Assembly (NCBI GenBank): GCA_046733475.1
Contig: JBKPPF010000072.1
Location: 1 to 13,229, forward strand
Length of the DNA: 13,229 nt
Direction: 5' to 3'
Origin: DATEOR01 sp046733475
GTDB lineage: Bacteria > Actinomycetota > Thermoleophilia > Gaiellales > Gaiellaceae
Made by a program: the position numbers and the translations under genes. The stretch's first letter is position 1, and each line of letters begins with the position of its first letter. The notes under the pieces were generated by a model. It made no database searches, was not told where the DNA came from, and worked only from the letters and a program-made list of their open reading frames with translations. This document shows, piece by piece, positions 1 to 6,770 of the stretch.

Positions 1-505
1 TCGAGCGCTCAGACCTCGCACGGCTCGCAGAGCTTCTCGAGGATCCGGAGGTTGCTGCGTTGGCAGGAGAAGGCCCCGTCGTCCTTGCCTCCCTCGGCGA
101 GTGGGAAAAGTGGTTTGAGCAGCGAGCCGCTGACCCTCCCAGGGATTCGCTTTCATTTGCCGTCGAAGCGCAGGGGGAATTGATCGGCCAGGCAGGACTT
201 CAGCGCGTTGACTACTTCAATCAGCGGTGCGAAGTCGGAATCGCCCTGGGGAAGAATTACTGGGGCAGGGCTTTGGCCAAGCGGCGACGCGGCTGCTGCT
301 CGACTACGCATTTACCTACCTCAACATGAACCGCGTCTCTTTGCGCGTGTTCGCGGATGATGCTCGAGCAGTCGGCGCCTATCGCAAGGCGGGCTTTCGT
401 GAAGAAGGTCGACTCCGGCAGGCTGCTTGGCTCGGCGGCGATTTCCACGACGAACTCGTTATGTCGGTACTGCGTGCGGAACACCACGCGCAGCCCGCTT
501 CCTAG
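1..505 (+). pseudogene. GNAT-family N-acetyltransferase, 5' end outside window, frameshifted
   Basis: GNAT proteins transfer an acetyl group from acetyl-CoA to an amine, often the N-terminus of a ribosomal protein or a small-molecule amine. The reading frame is open from the left edge (codons from base 3) and carries typical beta-strand text such as LSFAVEAQGELIGQAGL and CEVGIALGKNYWGR. Near base 270 the homology jumps to another frame, continuing GFGQAATRLLLDYAF, then NRVSLRVFADDARAVGAYRK and AGFREEG, and ending at 505. One extra G in the run agggc would restore a continuous protein. The break lies exactly in the acetyl-CoA pyrophosphate loop (R/Q-x-x-G-x-G/A), so the protein as written could not work. 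A single missing base in a G run suggests a sequencing error as much as a true pseudogene. The substrate cannot be told. Confidence 0.85.
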
Positions 506-684
506 GTACGGCGCGAGGTCCGCGCCGTGGTCGCGGAGGAAGAACGCCGCATCGTCCTCTCCGCATCGCGCCGATCGCGGCGGTCGTGGACGTCGGGCTC
601 GTCGCTCTAGGCGGGGGAATCGGCGCAAACGGAGACCTTCTGCTCGAGCCGGTGCGCACGCATCTCGGCGAGTGGCACGCTGGG
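506..684 (+). pseudogene. Remnant of a ROK-family protein (C-terminal part)
   Basis: ROK proteins are sugar kinases or sugar-responsive repressors. Right after the GNAT stop one frame reads VVAEEERRIVLSA (about 527-565). A neighbouring frame continues with IAPIAAVVDVGLVALGGGIG and then ANGDLLLEPVRTHLGEW (about 570-670). This matches the typical ROK C-terminal stretch, where a helix is followed by D-x-x-x-V-x-x-G-G-G-x-G and a leucine-rich helix ending in P-V-R. A frame change near 555-565 separates the two parts. The N-terminal two thirds and the extreme C-terminus are absent, so this is a truncated leftover and not merely a sequencing fault. The family call rests on pattern recognition of one motif, with no alignment. 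Confidence 0.5.
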
Positions 685-1050
685 AGGTCGAGCGATATGC
701 CCGCGTCGTGCAATCGCTCCAGAATAGTCAGGAGGGCTCAGTGCCTCGTCCACTGGCACGCCTACCGCGCCGACCCTCCCAAACACGCTGCAACTGCTCG
801 ACTGACGAGGAGCGCCTTGACCCGGTGCGTCCCTTCGTCACGCCCTCCCGGCCTCGAGCGAACCGCTCGCCGGTCGCCGCCAGAACCTAAGACTGACCCT
901 CCCAGCGCTCGGGGAGGGAAATGGAGACTACTCGGGGGTCGTGCGCGGCCACTCAAAAGCACGCGTCGGGCGAAAAGTCGGGGCGCTGATGTTGAAGGCG
1001 CCGCGCCGGACAGCGATTCTGTGTCGCGAACTCTGGCAAGGAGGAGTGTG
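685..1050. other. Stretch without recognisable gene
   Basis: A long forward frame runs through here into the cupin, but its translation is arginine-rich shadow sequence with no family signature, and the cupin has its own ribosome binding site at 1038-1044. No RNA gene is visible. The only structures seen are a G/C hairpin at 897-918 and two spaced copies of the string GACCCTCCC (772 and 896). Confidence 0.5.
897..918. repeat. Inverted repeat (CCCTCCC ... GGGAGGG)
   Basis: A perfect 7-bp stem, ccctccc (897-903) with gggaggg (912-918), encloses an 8-base loop containing the palindrome agcgct. No T tract follows, so it is a poor intrinsic terminator. It may be an intergenic dispersed element or a weak transcription end. 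It lies in gene-free DNA 130 bases upstream of the cupin. Confidence 0.45.
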
Positions 1051-1488
1051 ATGGCTGGTTACGCGCTGCAGGCAGACGAGGGGCGGGAAGTCGCGTTCGT
1101 TCGAGCGAGGATGTGGATCAAGGCGTCAGGCGAGCAGACCGACGGCGCCTTCTCGCTTGTTGAGGCGCTCGACCCAATGGAAACCCCGAAGCACGTCCAC
1201 GACCGCGAAGACGAGGCGTTCTACATCCTTGGCGGCGAGCACGAGTTCGAATGCGGCGACGAGAGCTTCCGACTCGGGCCAGGAGGCTACATCTTCCTGC
1301 CGCGCGGAATCCCCCATGCGCACCGACGACTCGGCGACCCAAGCGAGAGCAGGATGCTCATAATGGTCTCGCCTCCCGGCTTCGAGAACTTTTTCGTTGA
1401 GCTGTCGGACGCCCGCGAGGCAGGGCGCGAGCTCGATGCGGCCTTCTACGATGGGCTCGCCAAGAAGTATGGGATTCACTGGCTTTGA
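1051..1488 (+). CDS. Cupin-domain protein (cupin_2 type)
   Basis: Small single-domain cupin of 145 residues. Such proteins fold as a beta barrel that binds a metal and act as dioxygenases, isomerases or ligand sensors; which applies here cannot be told. Motif 1 reads TPKHVHDREDEAFYILGGE (residues about 45-63), giving metal ligands H48, H50 and E55. Motif 2 reads LGPGGYIFLPRGIPHAH (about 75-91), giving H89. All four usual ligands are therefore present. The ATG at 1051 is chosen because a strong AAGGAGG site lies at 1038-1044, six bases away; the same open frame extends far upstream but without signature. The gene stands alone: the DNA before it is a decayed region and the next forward gene starts 157 bases later, with an HNH remnant on the opposite strand between. 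Confidence 0.85.
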   Translation: MAGYALQADEGREVAFVRARMWIKASGEQTDGAFSLVEALDPMETPKHVHDREDEAFYILGGEHEFECGDESFRLGPGGYIFLPRGIPHAHRRLGDPSESRMLIMVSPPGFENFFVELSDAREAGRELDAAFYDGLAKKYGIHWL

Positions 1489-1510
1489 CGAGCGAGGGAG
1501 CCGACCGCCC

Positions 1511-1598
1511 TCACCAGACACGGCTGAACACCATCCGCTCGACTCGCCTGCCGACGGTGCTGCTGTTGCAGTAGCGGTGCTCCGGCCCGGCGCCCAGC
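1511..1598 (-). pseudogene. 3' remnant of an HNH nuclease (copy C)
   Basis: The reverse strand reads AGPEHRYCNSSTVGRRVER followed by MVFSRVW and a stop at 1511-1513. This matches the last part of the HNH protein at 8305-8523, which reads YSGPEHRYCNRSTTGRPVAR and ends HSRVW. The E-H-x-x-C-N group is the final piece of the zinc/metal HNH fold in phage-like nucleases. Everything upstream of the motif is missing, because the next gene occupies the DNA. It is therefore a tail left by deletion or by partial duplication. Confidence 0.6.
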
Positions 1599-1645
1599 CC
1601 TTGCCTTCCAGGAATTGTTGCGTTAGGTCCTTCTCCTTAACGGGT

Positions 1646-2023
1646 GTGCGACCATGCGTTCGTGACTGCTCAAGGCTCGGCGTATATGCGTTTAGACGGG
1701 CCCTCGATCGCGGGAATGTCACCGAGGCCCTGTCAGCCGCCTCCGAGCTCAACTTTGTCGGCCTCTCGGAAGCGCTCGAGCTGACCCTCCTGCTGGTTGA
1801 CGGCGACCTTGAGAAGTACAACCGCGCCGCGCTCCGCTGGCACATCCGCTTCGTCGAGGAGACGAAGAACGTTGACATCCGCGAGAGTCAGGCCGTGCTC
1901 GCCCTTCTGACGACGATCCCAGCCAACGCGTTGGCCGCTGCGGCGCTTGCCGAGCTTCTTAGCCGTCGGGGCTCGTGCGAGCGGATCGCGGAGGCCCTTG
2001 TCGGCTGGTCGCGAGCGTCTTAG
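1646..2023 (+). CDS. Conserved small helical protein of unknown function
   Basis: About 125 residues, mostly alpha-helical in look, with conserved-looking text: FRRALDRGNVTEALSAASEL, then GLSEALELTLLLVDGDLEKY, NRAALRWHIRFVEETKNVDI and ALAAAALAELLSRRG. I recognise this as a hypothetical family common in Thermoleophilia-type actinobacterial genomes; no biochemical role is known to me. It has no signal peptide, membrane segment or metal motif. The start is uncertain. GTG at 1646 is the nearest in-frame start to the homologous region, but there is no clear Shine-Dalgarno sequence; an ATG at 1654 lies in another frame and stops after three codons. Its stop at 2021-2023 directly abuts, in the same frame, the methyltransferase homology that follows, so the two are probably co-transcribed. 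Confidence 0.6.
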   Translation: MRPCVRDCSRLGVYAFRRALDRGNVTEALSAASELNFVGLSEALELTLLLVDGDLEKYNRAALRWHIRFVEETKNVDIRESQAVLALLTTIPANALAAAALAELLSRRGSCERIAEALVGWSRAS

Positions 2024-2125
2024 GATCGAGCGATCGAGGAGTACGGACCTTCGACGTACGGCGACCATATCGCCGAGATCTACGACGCCCATATCCAGTC
2101 TGCCCTGCTTGACACCGAGGCAGCG

Positions 2126-2794
2126 GTGAGTTTTCTGGCATCCCTTGCTGGCGACGGCCCGGTGCTCGAACTCGCCATCGGAACCGGACGCATTGCCCTA
2201 CCGCTTGCGGAGCGCGGCGTCGAGATCTGTGGGATCGACGCTTCGGAGAAGATGGTTGCTGGACTTCGCGCAAAGCCAGGCGGAGCGAGCATCCAGGTCT
2301 CCTTCGGCAACTTCGCCGATGTTGCGATCGACGGTAGATACAGACTCATCTACGTCGTTTTCAACACCCTTTTCGCTCTCCAGACGCAGGAGGCCCAGAT
2401 GCGCTGCTTTGAGAACGTGGCCGCACACCTTGTTGACGGAGGCGTCTTCGTCGTCGAGGCATTTGTGCCCGACCTGACTCGCTTCGATCGGAACCAGCGA
2501 GTCGAGGTGAACAAAGTCGGCCTCAACGAGGTGTGGCTACACGCCGACCGCCATCACCCAGCCGAGCAGCGCGTGGAGTCAGAAGTCGTTCAATTGAGTG
2601 AGGAGGGGATTCGCTTCTATCCGGTGCGGATCCGCTACGCCTACCCGTCTGAGCTTGACCTCATGGCTCAGCTCGGAGGCCTTCGCCTTCGGGAGCGCTA
2701 CGACGACTGGAAGAGGACGCCCTATACCGGTTTCACCGGGACGTGCGTTTCGGTGTATGAGGTTGCGAGCCCGAGCGCCGGTCAAGCCCCTTGA
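2126..2794 (+). CDS. Class I SAM-dependent methyltransferase
   Basis: A Rossmann-fold methyltransferase using S-adenosylmethionine; the acceptor is unknown. From GTG 2126 (222 residues), motif I is VLELAIGTGRIALPLAERG (residues about 13-31), where the first Gly of E-x-G-x-G-x-G is replaced by Ala. The acidic end of beta strand 2 is GIDAS (37-41). A later strand and helix read LVDGGVFVVEAFVPDLTRFD. The C-terminal half is the beta-rich part usual in this group, ending TGTCVSVYE. Conserved N-terminal sequence, EEYGPSTYGDHIAEIYDAHI, lies upstream at 2036-2095 in the same frame, but no ATG, GTG or TTG exists between the preceding stop (2021) and 2126. The true protein is thus probably about 31 residues longer, with its start lost by a sequence error or using ATC at 2033. 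It lies directly downstream of the small helical protein. Confidence 0.85.
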   Translation: MSFLASLAGDGPVLELAIGTGRIALPLAERGVEICGIDASEKMVAGLRAKPGGASIQVSFGNFADVAIDGRYRLIYVVFNTLFALQTQEAQMRCFENVAAHLVDGGVFVVEAFVPDLTRFDRNQRVEVNKVGLNEVWLHADRHHPAEQRVESEVVQLSEEGIRFYPVRIRYAYPSELDLMAQLGGLRLRERYDDWKRTPYTGFTGTCVSVYEVASPSAGQAP

Positions 2795-2892
2795 TCGTCG
2801 CAAGGCGCCGACACTTCTGCCCTCACGACACTGCTCGTCGGTCGAATCCGCCTAAAGGGCGTGCCAACCTTCCTCGACAAACGGTCGGCGCA

Positions 2893-2941
2893 GCCCCAAG
2901 AAGCTCCTACGCCGTCGTCGCCCGGCTGCTCGGGCGGAAGC
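2893..2941 (+). repeat. Dispersed inverted repeat, copy 1 (VARLLGRK-coding)
   Basis: This stretch matches the reverse complement of 4878-4929 closely: 14 bases (gcccggctgctcgg) and 7 bases (cggaagc) are identical around a single mismatch, and similarity extends about 25 bases further with a two-base gap. Both copies can encode a basic amphipathic peptide, KLL-(RA)-VVARLLGRK. The copies flank the 2'-5' ligase remnant and the sigma/anti-sigma operon in opposite orientation. Confidence 0.5.
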
Positions 2942-2954
2942 CCAAGGTTCAAAT

Positions 2955-3086
2955 ATCGAGACGGCTCTCGTAGTTCCTGTGCCTGAAGTCGAGTCCGTCG
3001 TTGGCCCGTGGCGTCTCCGATACGCGTCCGACGCCGCGGAAGGCATGTGGCTCATCAGAACGGGAACGCTCTCGCGGCTGCGGTAA
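2955..3086 (+). pseudogene. N-terminal fragment of a 2'-5' RNA ligase family protein
   Basis: The frame reads IETALVVPVPEVESVVGPW, then RLRYASDAAEGM, and then loses similarity (WLIRTGTLSRLR) before a TAA at 3084-3086. Proteins of the 2'-5' RNA ligase / phosphoesterase superfamily found in high-GC bacteria commonly begin in this way and continue G-M-P-x-H-(V/I)-T, the first catalytic H-x-T motif. Here the sequence is cut just before that motif and no second H-x-T is seen, so it cannot be active. No normal start codon precedes it; the first codon of the homology is ATC. The ECF sigma gene begins 12 bases after the stop. Confidence 0.45.
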
Positions 3087-3097
3087 AGGGAATGACG

Positions 3098-3703
3098 ATG
3101 GATGTCCCTACCGACGGCGCTGGTGGGCAGACCGACCGTGACGCGATCCTCTCTTCGGTCGAGCGACCCGAGTCGTTCGAGGTTGTCTTCGATCGCCATG
3201 CACCGGTCGTCTATCGCTATCTGCGGCGGCGTGTGGGCGTTGCGCTGGCCGAGGAGCTGACGGCCGAGACATTCATCCGCGCCTTTGGCGCGCGCCGTCG
3301 TTTCGACCACTCCGGAGAATCCGCGCTTCCCTGGCTCTTTGGGATTGCGACCAACCTCGTGCGTATGCAGCGGCGGACTGAAGAGCGGCGACTGCGGGCT
3401 TACGGGCGCGCGGCCGAGCGGGGTCTCGATCCGGCGGCGACCGCCGATGCCGATCTCCGAATCGATGCGATCGCTCTAAGACCCGTCCTCGCCTCGGCTC
3501 TCGCCGACCTCCCACACGCCCAACGAGAAGTGCTGCTACTCCATGCCTGGGCTGGCCTCTCGCCGGCCGAGATCGCCGCAGCGCTTGGCGTCTCGGCGGG
3601 CACGGTCCGCAGCCGCCTGCACCGGGCCCGCGCCTCCGTCGGGGAACGACTCTCGCTGATAGGCAATGAAACGAGTGACGAACCAATGCTTGAAACGCAA
3701 TGA
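3098..3703 (+). CDS. ECF-type RNA polymerase sigma factor
   Basis: An extracytoplasmic-function sigma factor of 201 residues, which would direct RNA polymerase to a stress- or signal-dependent promoter set. Region 2 spans residues about 27-93, with FDRHAPVVYRYLRRRVG, ELTAETFIRAFGARRRF and PWLFGIATNLVR. Region 4 spans about 132-185, with LADLPHAQREVLLLHAWAG and a helix-turn-helix SPAEIAAALGVSAGTVRSRL. ATG 3098 is preferred because AAAGGGA (3085-3091) lies seven bases upstream; ATG 3092 is too close to it, and a start at 3008 would add sequence overlapping the 2'-5' ligase remnant. The stop overlaps the start of the next gene as ATGA, indicating translational coupling with its membrane partner. 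There is no C-terminal extension beyond region 4 apart from about 15 residues. Confidence 0.92.
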   Translation: MDVPTDGAGGQTDRDAILSSVERPESFEVVFDRHAPVVYRYLRRRVGVALAEELTAETFIRAFGARRRFDHSGESALPWLFGIATNLVRMQRRTEERRLRAYGRAAERGLDPAATADADLRIDAIALRPVLASALADLPHAQREVLLLHAWAGLSPAEIAAALGVSAGTVRSRLHRARASVGERLSLIGNETSDEPMLETQ

Positions 3704-4635
3704 ATCACATCGACGAGCTCCTCCGTTCGTTGCCACCCGTGACACTTCCCGCCGACGACGAAGAGCAAAAGGCGGTCGATGCCGCGCGGCGCGCGCTTCG
3801 CGCTGCGATTGCGCATGACCAGCCCGAGGGGCGCCTGTTCGGAAGCCGTCGCCGCGGACTCATCGTGGGCTTCGCTGCGCTCGTGGTCGTAGGCATCGTC
3901 GTGCCGGCCGTCGGGTTGGCGACCGGCTGGTTCCGCAGCGCCGAGATCGCGGGCATCAGCGGCTCGGCTCCCCCCGAGCTCACGAGTCCGCCGCTAGTCG
4001 TTGCGTCCGGCGAACCGGAGGAGGCGTGGAAGATCGTCGTCGCACGAAGCAAGCAGGGCCTTTGCCTGAACGCCGACGTCGGCGACGAGCAGTTCTCCGC
4101 ACACGGGAGCCCCCAACTGGGGGACTGCGGCTATTCGGACATTCAAGGCGATCTTCCGCCCGACGTTCGGGGGAATCCTTCCGCGCCGTGCATCGGGCCC
4201 ACGCAGCTCGTTCCCTGTGGCTCGCTACCCAAGTACTCGGTCGCCATCCGCGGTATGACGCTGATTCCGGGGACGCGGAAAGTCTTGTTCTTCGGCGCGG
4301 CTGCGGCGGGGGTGGCGAGTGTCGACCTTCTTCTCATCGACGGTGCAACGAGGCATGCCAATGTCGTCGAGCGACCGCTCGGGCCCGACGTTCCGCTCAA
4401 TGTCTACTGGGCGAAGCTGGGGCGCGGAGATGGCCTCCGGTTCACGAGCTCGCGAAACCCTGAAGGCGATCCCATGCCTTGCAACGCAGACTTCCTGGTT
4501 GACGAGGTCATCGCTCGCGACGCCGCAGGCAAGGTTCTCGGCGGCAGGGTCGACCAGTGGAACGCAAACCCGACCGGGAACCCCTTCGGGCCGCACAAGC
4601 CGCCCGGCGTCGACATGAACGGTGAGTGCGCATGA
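3700..4635 (+). CDS. Single-pass membrane protein, probable anti-sigma factor
   Basis: 311 residues: a cytoplasmic N-terminus of about 50 residues, one transmembrane helix at about 54-75 (LIVGFAALVVVGIVVPAVGL) after a run of arginines (SRRRG), and an extracytoplasmic domain of about 235 residues. This layout and the ATGA overlap with the sigma gene are typical of anti-sigma factors that hold an ECF sigma factor at the membrane. The cytoplasmic part has no HxxxCxxC zinc motif, so it is not a ZAS-type anti-sigma; it is short and rich in acidic and helical residues. The outer domain has six cysteines (122, 143, 164, 173, 261, 310), suggesting three disulphides, and no catalytic motif I recognise. 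An alternative is a membrane-bound sensor or effector without sigma binding. The function is inferred mainly from position. Confidence 0.8.
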   Translation: MNHIDELLRSLPPVTLPADDEEQKAVDAARRALRAAIAHDQPEGRLFGSRRRGLIVGFAALVVVGIVVPAVGLATGWFRSAEIAGISGSAPPELTSPPLVVASGEPEEAWKIVVARSKQGLCLNADVGDEQFSAHGSPQLGDCGYSDIQGDLPPDVRGNPSAPCIGPTQLVPCGSLPKYSVAIRGMTLIPGTRKVLFFGAAAAGVASVDLLLIDGATRHANVVERPLGPDVPLNVYWAKLGRGDGLRFTSSRNPEGDPMPCNADFLVDEVIARDAAGKVLGGRVDQWNANPTGNPFGPHKPPGVDMNGECA

Positions 4636-4953
4636 GTGCTCACCACTGCTCCAGGAGTCCCACGCCTTCCTCGAATCAGGGGGTACCCCTTCCGGCGCGC
4701 GAGAAGTGTGAACTGCAAGCGATCAGGCAAAGACGTTCCTCCCTCAGTCGTCGCTCGGCTGCTGGGAGAGCTCGGTTCGTCCGGACGGCGTTCGAGGACG
4801 AGATCGTGCTAAGGCTTGACTTGCGCTTCGGTGAAGCTCACGAGATGTAGCATCCCGAAGTGCAGACGCGGGCTATTGCTTCCGGCCGAGCAGCCGGGCA
4901 ACGATGGCGCGTAGGAGTTTGCGCGGGGAGCGCAGCCGGAAGCTACAACGAAC
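4636..4953. other. Gap between anti-sigma gene and cyclase
   Basis: No convincing gene. A forward open frame at 4626-4850 has no family signature. Positions 4744-4766 weakly resemble the repeat at 2893. On the reverse strand the cyclase frame continues past its TGA for 26 codons to a TAG at 4873-4875, encoding a basic peptide that includes SPRKLLRAIVARLLGRKQ; this holds repeat copy 2. Confidence 0.5.
4878..4929 (-). repeat. Dispersed inverted repeat, copy 2 (VARLLGRK-coding)
   Basis: Reverse-strand counterpart of 2893-2941. Read on the minus strand it encodes PRKLLRAIVARLLGRK, in frame with and just beyond the cyclase stop codon. The similarity at DNA level covers roughly 50 bases. It may be a shared gene-end fragment or a small dispersed element. 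Confidence 0.5.
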
Positions 4954-6305
4954 TCAGCTCGGCGCGACCGCGTAGACCTGCCAGTGCCCCAGGACGCCTT
5001 TCAGGTCGTGAATTCCCCTCTCCTCGAAAGAGAGCCCAGACCCTGCCACCAGGTCTTTGACTGTAGAAGAGACAAGTAGCTCGCCGGGGGCGGCGAGAGC
5101 GGCAACGCGGGCGCCGACGTGAACAGCGACGCCGTGAATTTTGCCGTCGGCCACCTCGCACTCACCAGTATGGATGCCTGCCCGAATCTCGAGCCCAAGA
5201 CTCCGGACGGAATCCGCGATCATGCTCGCACAACGCACCGCGCGCGCGGGGCCGTCAAAGGCGGCCAGAAACCCGTCGCCAGCCGTATCAACCTCACGGC
5301 CTCGGAAGCGGGCGAGGAATGAACGGACGAGGTCGTGATGGGCTTGGACGAGCTCGTGCCAGCGGCGGTCTCCGATCTCGACGACCCGCTCCGTCGAACC
5401 GACGATGTCGGTGAAGAGAATCGTCGCTAGGACGCGGTCAAACTCGGCTTCCTCCTCAGTTAGCGATCGCACGAATCGCTCCACCTCGGCAACGATCTCA
5501 GGGTGGTCAGGTGAGACCAAAGGATGGTTCGACCCAGGCAGCTCAACCAGCCGGGCTCCTGGGACGCGGCTGGCGAGGAAGCGAGTCTCCTCGATCGGCG
5601 CGGCCTGATTGTCAACCCGGTTGATGAAAAGCGTGGGCACACGAATTGCCGGGAGCACATCGCGAACGTCCATCTCGAGGTCCGCCCGTATAAACGCGAC
5701 AGCATCTCCAGAAGCGGACGTTCGTTGCATCCAGCGCGCGAACTGCCGGATCCATTCTGGATCCTCGCCCAGCTCAGGCCAGAGCACCGCCGCCTCCTGG
5801 CGAGCGTAGGCGATCGTTCCCCACTTGCGCTCCGCCTCGTCGAGGTACTCCTCCCGTTGCTCGTCCGTCCACCCCCAGGGATAGTCCGGGGACCACATCG
5901 AGGTCGCGCTTGGCGATTGGCCGACTAGCCCCATCGTTCTCTCGGGGTACGTTGCGGCGAACAGAGATGTGAGGGCGAAACCGGCTTCGAAGGACAAGAG
6001 CACCGCTCGCTCCAGGTCGGCGGCATCCATCACTGCTCGGAGATCGTCCATCCTCGCTTCGAGCGTCCACTGCCCTTCCCTCGGAAGGACGTGGTCGGAC
6101 ATACCGGTACCCCGACGATCGAAGAGGGCCAGGCGGGTGAATCGTGCCAGGCCCTTGGCAAAGCCGGCAGCTTGTGGCCACGACCAGAGGGCCTCGACGT
6201 CGAAGACATGAGCCGGAACGAAGACCAGACCGGGACCCTCGCCCAGAATCTGGTAGGCGATGTGGACGCCGTCTGCCGTCTTCGCGTAATGGGTCTCAGA
6301 GCCAT
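4954..6305 (-). CDS. Alpha/beta-hydrolase domain fused to class III adenylate/guanylate cyclase
   Basis: About 450 residues. The first ~280 form an alpha/beta-hydrolase domain (GEGPGLVFVPAHVFDVEALW, RLALFDRRGTGMSD, then LPGSNHPLVSPDHPEI with the catalytic-type His). The nucleophile elbow G-x-S-x-G is replaced by SFEAG (residues about 104-108), so hydrolase activity is doubtful. The C-terminal domain is a class III nucleotide cyclase. Both metal aspartates are present: FTDIVGST (298-305) and DTAGDGF (340-346). The usual substrate-binding Lys before the second motif is absent, and the transition-state Asn is His (HVGAR, 396-400), as in a known atypical subgroup. Product is probably cAMP or cGMP, not certain. 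An ATG at 6305 would start METHYAKTADG-like sequence but is one base out of frame; in-frame starts exist only at 6543, 6501 and 6480, all giving an arginine-rich leader. The stop is at 4954-4956. A cNMP-binding gene lies upstream on the same strand. Confidence 0.9.
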
Positions 6306-6770
6306 GGTGGGAATAGTGTCCGCCCGCCCGGCTTCCTCGGCAAGAAGCGGCCCGCCGTTGCCGTTTCGCGCCCCACCCTGCTCGGGACTTCTTGACTAGC
6401 TTCCAGCGACCCGCCCTGGATAGGTAGTCAGTCCGATCCTCCAGCTTCGAAGGCGATGGGCGAGGGCCGGCCGGGCGCACATTCGGGCGCGCCGGAGGCA
6501 TCGAGGGCGCCGGGCCAAGCCACTGCGCCCGGCTCGAGCGCACCGCCTGGAAGCGGGCGTTCGACTACGGGCACGCGATGGGCAACACGGGAAAGGCCGC
6601 AGCGGTGTTCGCGGACTCAAAGTTCGCCGACTTCGCCGACGCCAAGACTGCGCCGAAGCCCGCGCTTCCGGGAGACATTGGTAGGCGCAACTGCGTCGAA
6701 GCCTTTGCCAAGGCACGTCGAGCCGTCGCGGATGGCGAGCGTCTAAACCGAGGGCCGGAGACCAGTCGAG
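6306..6770. other. Gap upstream of the cyclase with possible gene remnant
   Basis: No assigned gene. On the plus strand one frame (about 6491-6665) has almost only G or C in third codon positions and reads HCARLERTAWKRAFDYGHAM, then FADSKFADFADAKTAPKPAL. This looks like real coding sequence, but has no proper start codon and no family I recognise. It may be the remains of an unrelated gene or an unfinished frameshifted one. The promoter of the cyclase should also lie here. Confidence 0.35.

Noticed and set aside
427..1050. N-terminal extension of the cupin frame back to 427
   Set aside because: It overlaps the GNAT and ROK remnants, is arginine-rich, and the cupin has its own strong ribosome binding site and ATG at 1051.
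1126..1878. Long reverse ORF of 250 codons
   Set aside because: It lies opposite the cupin and the small helical protein, shows no family signature, and is in a different frame from the HNH tail.
4626..4850. Forward ORF after the anti-sigma gene
   Set aside because: Overlaps the end of the previous gene, with shadow-like composition and no ribosome binding site or motif.
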